The notes under the pieces were generated by a model. That model saw only the letters and a list, made by a program, of their open reading frames with translations, was not told where the DNA came from and did no database searches. Shown here one piece after another: positions 59,406 through 64,000 of a stretch of 64,000 nt of DNA. Made by a program: the position numbers and the translations under genes. Source of the DNA: Phytophthora hibernalis (taxonomy: Eukaryota; Oomycota; Peronosporomycetes; Peronosporales; Peronosporaceae); NCBI GenBank assembly GCA_012656075.1, contig JAAKBF010000125.1:124001-188000 (forward strand), written 5' to 3'. The stretch's first letter is position 1; every line of letters starts with the position of its first letter.

Positions 59406-60875
59406 TTGGTGTTCGGGCGCTGTTGGGAAGTTGGATCCTGTCTTAACCAGATTTTGACGGATCCCGCTATACCACACGGGCGTAAGGAGCCTAAGCACAC
59501 CCGCAGCAGCCTCACAAACGGACACAAGCTCAAGGTGGCCAAAAACTTTATAGACGGGGATAGCGTGCAGCAGACGCTTCAAAAGTTCTATCCATTTTTG
59601 AGCGACGAAGCGAAGGAACAACGGCGCAAGCTCGTCTACAAATGGCGGAAGATAGTTTCGGTGCTGGAGGAGCGCTGCCAGTCGGCAGCAACGGCGGATA
59701 TGAGGTATGTCAGGGAGGCCGGTATCACAACCATACTGCCTCGAGATGCTGAGGCGGCCATTATACAGTGGATGAACCTGTTGCGAAAAGATGGGGTACC
59801 GGTAAGCTCCATGATGCTGCGTCTGAAGGACAGGTGACGCCGGATGAGACAGACGAGGCGGCCGTTGCATTTGTCATTGAAGTGCAACAAAAGATTCTTG
59901 AACTCCGGGTTCGAAAAGTGTTTAACGCAGATCAAACTGGTACAATAATATTGCAATCCGTTGTCAGATTATATAGTTCTAACAACTAATTGGTGCATGT
60001 GCAGGTGATTTTTTTAATATCTTCCGAAGGGTACAATTAATACACGTGGTTCGAAAACTGTGTGGGTGTGTCATGGCGGCAAGGACAAGGAGCGTGTGAC
60101 CGCCATGCTTTTGGGTGATTCAGACGGAGAAAAGTATCCGCCTTTTCTGGTGCTCAAGTCGAATTACTCCACTGTATTGGGCGGGGATCAAGGCAATTGG
60201 GAGAAGAGGCGTGGGTTTGGGATTCATGTTTGGAAGGAAGCAAGAGCGATCATGGAGACTTGTGACGTCGAGCTGTATGCTAATCCATCAGCTTGGTGGA
60301 ACGAGCTGAGCCATATCGAGTGGCTAAAATTAACGTTTGGCGACCGCCTACGTCCTAGACAGCTTGTCATTCTGCTGGTGGATGACTTTTCAGGGCACTG
60401 GAACCTTGCTGTGAAAGATTATGCGAAAGAAATCGACGTGCTCCTCATGCCAGTGCCGCCATCATGTACAGCAACCTGCCAGCCAGCATATATAGCGTGT
60501 AATAGGCCTTTTAAAGCCAATCTACGTGGTGAGTGGGTGGCGATGCTACGTCGACAACTGCGAGATCACGAAGGATCTACATGCGCATTTGAGTTCAAGC
60601 CACCAAAGCGACCTACGCTTTGCGAATGGGTATGTTCAAGCTGGAGCAAGCTCTCCGTATCGACAATCAAGAACGGGTTTCGGCGTGCTCATATTTTGGC
60701 GCCTCTTCCGACTCAAGAGCAGCAGCAAGAAGAGCAGCGAGTACCAGAGGCGAATTTTTGTGATGATCAGGAGTTGCGTTTGATAGACGACACTGTTAGA
60801 GATATTTTGTCGGACGATGAGCTCAGCTTCTCCGACTTAGAATCGGATAGCGATGCTGTTAACATTTCGCTTTAA
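59406..60875 (+). pseudogene. pogo-like DDE_1 transposase, third catalytic Asp lost
   Basis: N-terminal helical part in the 59406-59837 frame (NGHKLKVAKNFIDGDSVQQ, AAIIQWMNLLRKDGVPVSS). After a frame change, VRKVFNADQTG (first Asp, 59,925) and a break at about 59,960-60,060 that may hold an intron. Then comes a 271-codon open frame, 60060-60875: VWVCHGGKDKERVTAMLL, KYPPFLVLKSN, RRGFGIHVWKEA, VILLVDDFSGHWNLAVKDY (second Asp), PPSCTATCQPAYIACNRPFK, and an acidic tail. Related pogo transposases have QPAD at the last motif; here it is QPAY, so the third Asp has become Tyr by one base change. The copy at 20997-21571 is of the same family. Confidence 0.7.
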
Positions 60876-61371
60876 TATCTTTGCGCACGTCACATAGTTT
60901 TCAATCCAGGTAACTTTTATGCTCGTGGAAAGCCCCAGCTCACCTCAATAATTTGACTGTCGCCAATCACATAAGGAATACGGTACATGCACATGCACAC
61001 TCTATATTAACTGTAAGCGATCCTTGTTATAAATAAACAAGCACTGGCTATTACCTGTACTTCGAAGTTCTTACCCGTGGCACTTCAATACTTTAAGGAA
61101 GTTGCTAGTGGTACAAAACAGGAATGATGGTCACATGTATTTTACGCTGGTCATTTATGAAAATTACCAAATCTCTTTTTCAAAAATCATGCGCTTTCTG
61201 AGCTTCTTCGTGCGACTTGGAAGGCTCCCACGTTTAGTTTAGATGTTCCAAATTTAGATTTAGAACGTTTTCCAGCCCCAAATTTCAGAGCCCATTTGAA
61301 TCGCTAAGTGCGATTCTGGTTCAGGCTGTTCCGTGAAGAAGCCCATCAGCAAGTCCGAATCAGCCAGCAGC
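60876..61371. other. intergenic region upstream of the Rab gene
   Basis: No gene seen. AT-richer than the neighbouring coding sequence; it should contain the Rab promoter and 5' leader, but no element can be named with confidence. Confidence 0.4.
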
Positions 61372-62134
61372 ATGGAGGACGTGGGGCTCGACCGCAAGCT
61401 GGTGATTATCGGCCCCACGGACGTGGGAAAGACGTCTATCACCATGCGCTACTGCCACGGCAGCTTCTCCACGCCCACGTCGGCCACCATCGGCGCCTCG
61501 TTCCTGCAGAAGCGCGTGATCGTCGGGGACGACGCCGGCGCACGGCGGAAGCTGACGCTGCAGATCTGGGACACGGCCGGACAGGAGCGCTTCCGCTCCA
61601 TGGCGCCCATGTACTACCGCAACGCCAAGGCGGCCATCCTGGTGTTCGACCTGCAGAGCGAGGCCAGCTTCGACAAGATCAAGGAGTGGTTGCAAGGTGC
61701 GGACGACTGACTCCTTACTTATAGTCGGTAGAATCAGGGTCAGAATGCTCACTTTGTTGCTGTTGTTGCTGTTGTTAATGGTGACAGACCTGCAGCATCA
61801 CGTGGGCGACGATGTAGTGTTAGCGGTCGGGCAACAAGAGCGACGTGCCGTCCGACTTCGACTTCGCCAAGGCGCAGCAGTTCGCGGACGACATCGGAGC
61901 GCTCGTGTTCCGTACGAGCGCCAAGTCGGGTGAAGGAGTGCAGGCACTGTTCGAGAGTCTGGCAGTGCAGCTGCTAAAGAAGCACGACCAGGAGCAGCGG
62001 ACACGAGGCCGCGACGGCTCCAGAGCAGGCAGCGCGGCAGGCGCAGGCTCGTACGGCTACGATGGCAAAGCCCCGTCATTCTGAGTCAAGCCAACGCCTC
62101 CGGAAGCAAGTCGTCTAAAGGCGGCTGCTGTTAG
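61372..62134 (+). CDS. Rab-family small GTPase (Rab5/Rab22-like)
   Basis: A membrane-traffic GTPase that cycles between GTP and GDP on endosomal-type membranes. Start ATG 61,372 (MEDVGLDRKLVIIG). Motifs: P-loop GPTDVGKT, switch I with ATIGASF, switch II WDTAGQERFRSMAP, NKSD (guanine specificity) and RTSAKSGEG. The end GGCC at 62123-62131 followed by TAG is the geranylgeranylation signal. Intron 61697-61787 (GT-AG, 91 nt) joins KEWLQ to DLQHHVGDD. Two frame changes are needed: near 61,825 (VLAV into GNKSD, about two bases missing) and near 62,082 (after KAPSF, one base). The protein is otherwise fully conserved, so sequence error is more likely than decay. The subfamily call comes from switch/TIGASF similarity. 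Confidence 0.8.
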
Positions 62135-62607
62135 GTCGGCGACAGGTCACGTATAGAATGACAGGCGACGAAGGAGAAAGCAGGAGAGAGAAGGGCATCA
62201 TGCCTTCGCGAGGAAGAGCACTCGGCGTTTATGGATGCTAGCTAAGGATGTTTTTATTCACAGGAAACAAGTCACGTTTCGACTCGTCGTGTGCAATGGT
62301 CTATCATCGTTTCTTGTGAAGAGAACAAGAAGAAACCCGAACAGGAATGATAACCGGCATCTGAGAGACTCCAGTAACGAGACCAACGTTAAAACCTCCA
62401 ACTGGGGCGCACATGACGAACACGAGCTCATTCATTTCCGTTGTAAGTTCTTCATTTAGTCGTCGGCATCCTTGCTAGCTCCGTCCCCGGCCGCGAACAC
62501 CCGCTGCTACAGACACAAGGACGATGGGCGGATGTCCTTTCGATGCCTTCCACCGTTCCACTAGCTACGCCACCTTGCACTCGTGACCTTGCTTGCCGTC
62601 AGAAGAC
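62135..62607. other. intergenic, convergent 3' regions of Rab and OSCP genes
   Basis: The Rab (plus) and OSCP (minus) genes converge here. One 74-codon plus frame at 62,235 is not recognised. No terminator or polyA signal can be assigned. Confidence 0.4.
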
Positions 62608-63298
62608 TTACTGCTGGCTCGAGCTGGCGAGCAATGTGTTGATCTTTTCGATCTTGGTGGCGAGCGACAGGTCGATGAAGTAGTTGCCGATCTGCACCTT
62701 GAGGCCGCCCAGGATCTCGGGGTCCACGACCGTCTCCAGCAGCAGCTTCTCGTTCTTCTCACACGGCGGCGAGCGCCTTCTTGACCTGGTCCAGCTGGGT
62801 CTTGGTCAGCGCGTCAGCCGACGTGACCTTGGCCTGCACCTCTCCGCGGTACGCGCCCATGAGCTTCTTGTACGTGGAGATGACGCCCTTGACGTCTGGC
62901 AGACGGCCGTTCTCGGCCAGCACCTCGAACAGGCCAGCCACGGGCTTGGAGAACTTGGCCTTCTCCATGACCTTGGAGATGTCCTCCTTCTTGGAGGCGC
63001 GGGCGATCGTGGGGTCGTGCAGGAACGAAGCGAAGTTGGGCTCCTTGGCGATGGTCTCCTCGATGCTCAGGAGCTCCTTCTCCACGGCCTCCAGCTGGTT
63101 CTGCTTGGCCGCCACACTGTACAGCGCGTTGGCGTAGCGGGCGTGCAGGCCGAAGAGCTGCAGCTTGGGCTGCGTCATCTGGCCGAAGCTGCCGATCTCC
63201 TCCACCTCCTTCGTGGACGCGGCCGCCGCCATGCCGCGCGCCATGGTGGGGGCCACCGCGGCCTTGCGCACCGAGTTCTTGATCGTCGAGGACAGCAT
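62608..63298 (-). CDS. mitochondrial F1Fo-ATP synthase subunit OSCP (delta)
   Basis: OSCP links the F1 head to the peripheral stalk in the inner mitochondrial membrane. ATG at 63,298 starts MLSSTIKNSVRKAAVAPTMA, a typical basic, Ser/Ala-rich mitochondrial presequence. The mature part follows: LFGLHARYANALYSVAAKQN, FLHDPTIARASKKEDI, VLAENGRLPDVKGVISTYKK, MGAYRGEVQAKVTSADALT. The C-terminal VDPEILGGLKVQIGNYFIDLS with TKIEKINTLLASSSQQ lies in another frame, ending at TAA 62,608. The frames join if one base is restored near 62,760 (GTGTGAGAAG, expected to read V-C-E-K). Length of about 229 residues fits the family. An isolated indel in a housekeeping gene suggests sequence error. Confidence 0.85.
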
Positions 63299-63776
63299 TC
63301 TGGCAGGCAGGAAGGAGCACAGAACAAGGGGTCAGTCGACTGCAGGGGGAACACACAGCGATCACGCACACTCACCTTCCGTTCCGGCTAAAAGTGGGCT
63401 TTAGGGCGAGGGGGACCGATGTGCGGCCTGGAGCCACACATGAAGTTGGTACAGTGTACCAACAATCTAAAACAACCTGTACTTATTTCCGAATTTAACA
63501 AAATGACACGTGTTAAATGTGTGCGTAGTGCACTACGGCTTGTAGGGATGCTGCAGGTACATGTACTACCAGTAGCATACTGGCAGTAGGACGGCGGCGT
63601 TAAATTGATACTCGGCATCATTTAGGATGCCACATTGCAGGAAGTGGTTTGGAAACCCGACAAGCAAGAGACACTCGTCGTCGGCAGTTCTATCGGTATT
63701 TGGGCGAGCGTCAATCATCTCGTGCCGGCACGCGCCATTCACTTGATGCTAGCTCATCGACCATACCGAGTGGTTA
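63299..63776. other. intergenic region between OSCP and the next minus-strand gene
   Basis: Contains the OSCP 5' leader and promoter (just right of 63,298) and the 3' region of the gene at the window edge. No RNA gene or repeat seen. Confidence 0.4.
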
Positions 63777-64000
63777 TCACGTCCGCTGCCGTAGCTTCAG
63801 TCGCATCGCCACGTGGTCTCCCTCCTGTTCGTGATCCTGCTGCTGGGGCAAGTGCAGATCGGCGACGCAGCGGTCCAGTTTAATATCCCGAGGCGTGACT
63901 CGAGCCTGCACACTCCAGTCACCCAGGAACCGGTTGAAGGCCGTGACCTGCCCCGTCAGCTCCAAGGACTCGTGCGTGAACGTTCGCCGTCCGTCGCGCA
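63777..64000 (-). CDS. C-terminal end of an unidentified protein, cut by the window edge
   Basis: The minus-strand frame is open from the window end and stops at TGA at 63,777. It reads RDGRRTFTHESLELTGQV, AFNRFLGDWSVQARVTPRDI, CVADLHLPQQQDHEQEGDHV, ending RLKLRQRT. Codon use is GC-rich like the OSCP and Rab genes, unlike the element relics. No domain is recognised; the start lies beyond the window. Confidence 0.5.
   Translation of the reverse strand, partial: RDGRRTFTHESLELTGQVTAFNRFLGDWSVQARVTPRDIKLDRCVADLHLPQQQDHEQEGDHVAMRLKLRQRT

Noticed and set aside
61308..61752. Long frames on both strands over the Rab gene
   Set aside because: Shadows caused by GC-rich codon use; only the 61,372 frame carries GTPase motifs.

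Overview
The window looks like a repeat-rich nuclear region of an oomycete, most likely Phytophthora or a close relative. Short GT-AG introns interrupt the genes. The mobile elements include PiggyBac, pogo-like and Crypton families of the type seen in Peronosporales, together with DUF4379-type zinc-ribbon genes. A Rab GTPase and a mitochondrial ATP synthase OSCP subunit sit at the right edge. The assignment rests on protein-family resemblance read by eye; no search was run.

Layout. 1-28.1 kb is a graveyard of decayed elements: a hAT/BED fragment, the 3' half of a Ty3/gypsy chromovirus-like pol, two related DUF4379 zinc-ribbon relics (7.7-8.8 and 21.6-23.5 kb), a long foldback hairpin, a fragment of the Fe-S scaffold ATPase NBP35/NUBP1, IS630/Tc1-type transposase relics, a pogo-like element with TA target duplication nested inside a second TA/TIR element, a copia gag relic, a Crypton tyrosine recombinase, and a fairly complete five-intron PiggyBac gene.

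28,115-51,811 is one tandem array: 29 full units of about 804 bp plus a partial 30th. Each full unit carries one minus-strand tRNA-Ala gene with anticodon AGC, so the array holds 29 tRNA-Ala genes in 23.7 kb. The tRNA keeps the G3:U70 alanine identity pair but has a U6/U67 mismatch. There is no oligo-T terminator for about 105 nt past each tRNA 3' end; then three T4 tracts fall within 31 bp. The stretch between has a terminal stem, a C-box-like and a D-box motif, and complementarity to the conserved 3' end of SSU rRNA. This makes a tRNA plus small RNA dicistronic unit a testable hypothesis. The array is the most unusual feature of the window.

51.8-61 kb is again transposon relics, mainly three pogo-like DDE transposases, separated by stretches in which no gene can be recognised. 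61.3-64 kb is the only ordinary genic segment: a Rab GTPase (plus), OSCP (minus) and the 3' end of an unidentified minus-strand gene running off the window. Rab and OSCP each carry one or two small indels in otherwise well-conserved sequence, and several element frameshifts lie at homopolymers. Some apparent frameshifts here may therefore be sequence errors.
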